Assembly (NCBI GenBank): GCA_913060875.1
Contig: CAJXSL010000002.1
Span: forward strand, 124,001-188,000
Source of the DNA: an uncultured Desulfobacteraceae bacterium
GTDB taxonomy: Bacteria > Desulfobacterota > Desulfobacteria > Desulfobacterales > UBA5852
Reading direction: 5' to 3'
DNA: 64,000 nucleotides
The notes beneath the pieces were generated by a model that did not search any database, was not told the DNA's origin, and saw only the letters and a list, made by a program, of their open reading frames with translations. This document shows, piece after piece, positions 63,329 to 64,000 of this stretch. The translations under genes were made by a program, and so were the position numbers. The first letter of the stretch is position 1. Each line of letters begins with the position of its first letter.

Positions 63329-63982
63329 ATTCACGATGGCGGGCCGCATGATGGTTTCCAGATCGCGCCGCTGGGCCTCGAAAAGGTCCGCGTCAGTGGT
63401 TGGTTCGCATTGGATCATGGTGTCGAAGCGCAGCACGACCTTGGAAAAGGGCTTGGGGAGCATGAACCGGTCCCAGCTGTTGAAATACCAGGCCTTTTCA
63501 GCCAGAACATAAAAGGGGACGATCGCCGCGCCGGTGGCGTGGGCCATGCGGATCACCCCCGCTTTGACCTGACCGGCCGGGCCGCGGGGGCCATCCACGA
63601 TGTGCCCGGCCAGGCGGGCGCTTTGCAGGCCGCCGATGACGTCATGCATGGCTTCGCGCCCGCCGCGCGATGAGGAACCCCGCACCGGGTGCCAGCCGGT
63701 ACGCTGGGCGACACCGGCAATCATCTCCCCGTCTTTGCTGCGGCTGATCATGATATGGGGATTGAAGCGCCGGTATGTCCGGAAATGACGTATGGCCGCA
63801 AAAAACTGCTGGTGCCAGGCGCACAGCAGAACGGAGCCCCCCTTTTCCACGTGCGCAACCCAGTCCTGCTCGTTTTCCACCGTCAGCCGAAACGTTCCGG
63901 CATACAAGCGGATAAATCGATAAAGAAACCCGATGAACCATCGGGACGTCAACAGATCCTTTTTAATTCCCACGAATAGCAT
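63326..63982 (-). CDS. DUF374 lysophospholipid acyltransferase-family protein
   Basis: A 218-residue protein of DUF374, a relative of the lipid A and KDO-linked acyltransferases. Family blocks CAWHQQFFAAIRHFR, ISRSKDGEMIAGVAQRTGWH, VRGSSSRGGREAMHDVIGGL and DGPRGPAGQVKAG are all visible. It probably acylates a cell-envelope lipid. Its stop codon is supplied by the end of the adjacent repeat (TAA at 63326-63328). Confidence 0.85.
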   Translation of the reverse strand: MLFVGIKKDLLTSRWFIGFLYRFIRLYAGTFRLTVENEQDWVAHVEKGGSVLLCAWHQQFFAAIRHFRTYRRFNPHIMISRSKDGEMIAGVAQRTGWHPVRGSSSRGGREAMHDVIGGLQSARLAGHIVDGPRGPAGQVKAGVIRMAHATGAAIVPFYVLAEKAWYFNSWDRFMLPKPFSKVVLRFDTMIQCEPTTDADLFEAQRRDLETIMRPAIVN

Positions 63983-64000
63983 CTCCCGTAAAACAGAGGC

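Overview
The window looks like a chromosomal piece of a GC-rich, strictly anaerobic Desulfobacterota (a Desulfosarcina/Desulfobacter-type sulfate reducer or a close relative). That placement is inferred from gene content. There are two large HdrA-type flavoproteins with MvhD, HdrB and HdrC partners, a probable selenoprotein, many PAS/PilZ/GGDEF/HD-GYP signalling proteins, a complete Liv-type ABC transporter next to an acyl-CoA synthetase, and small dispersed palindromic repeats. No rRNA, tRNA, CRISPR array, phage or transposase gene was seen.

Region 1 to 30000 is mostly housekeeping and signalling. In order it holds the N-terminal end of carB; a PurF-like protein whose catalytic Cys is replaced by Gly; a NarL-type two-component pair; STAS-like and PilZ proteins; a DUF6279-like lipoprotein; a DUF169 protein; leuB; a 14-TM MFS transporter; two TPR proteins; an HD-GYP protein; a PilZ protein; a PAS-GGDEF cyclase; SRPBCC and MerR proteins; a flavodoxin pseudogene; a PAS-HisKA protein without an ATPase domain; hrpB; a peroxiredoxin; ilvN; an acyltransferase; and an AHL-lactonase-like hydrolase.

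Region 28100 to 48160 is the most distinctive part. A REC-PAS-kinase is followed by a sigma-54-like promoter with TTGC/GCAA palindromes upstream. Then come a receiver-like protein lacking the phospho-acceptor Asp, HdrA with an inserted GltD-like module, MvhD, an FrhB/FdhB-like subunit, a double HdrA with an intact CheY-like receiver inserted, HdrC, HdrB, and an HdrC-HdrD-like protein. The last is split by an in-frame TGA with a bacterial SECIS-like hairpin just after it, so it is read here as a selenoprotein. The block ends with a membrane kinase carrying CxxCH and CxxxCH motifs, a sigma-54 activator and another REC-PAS-kinase. The three regulators share Cys-rich PAS domains. The whole reads as a flavin-based electron-transfer (probably bifurcating) complex packed with its own redox-sensing control circuit.

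Region 48270 to 55920 holds livM, livH, a substrate-binding protein, livG, livF and an acyl-CoA synthetase, consistent with uptake and CoA activation of a carboxylate or with branched-chain amino acid uptake. The binding-protein gene sits between two copies of a TCAGGAG-rich inverted-repeat element.

Region 56400 to 64000 holds a 5TM-LYT hybrid kinase, a small unknown protein, a plsC with an apparent frameshift at a 9-base homopolymer, a PilZ protein, a DUF457/YdjM-like membrane protein, a SLOG-like protein and a DUF374 acyltransferase. Two families of non-coding repeats (about 262 bp with TAACCCGAA ends, and about 155 bp with a TGGATGGGCACTA end) recur across the window.
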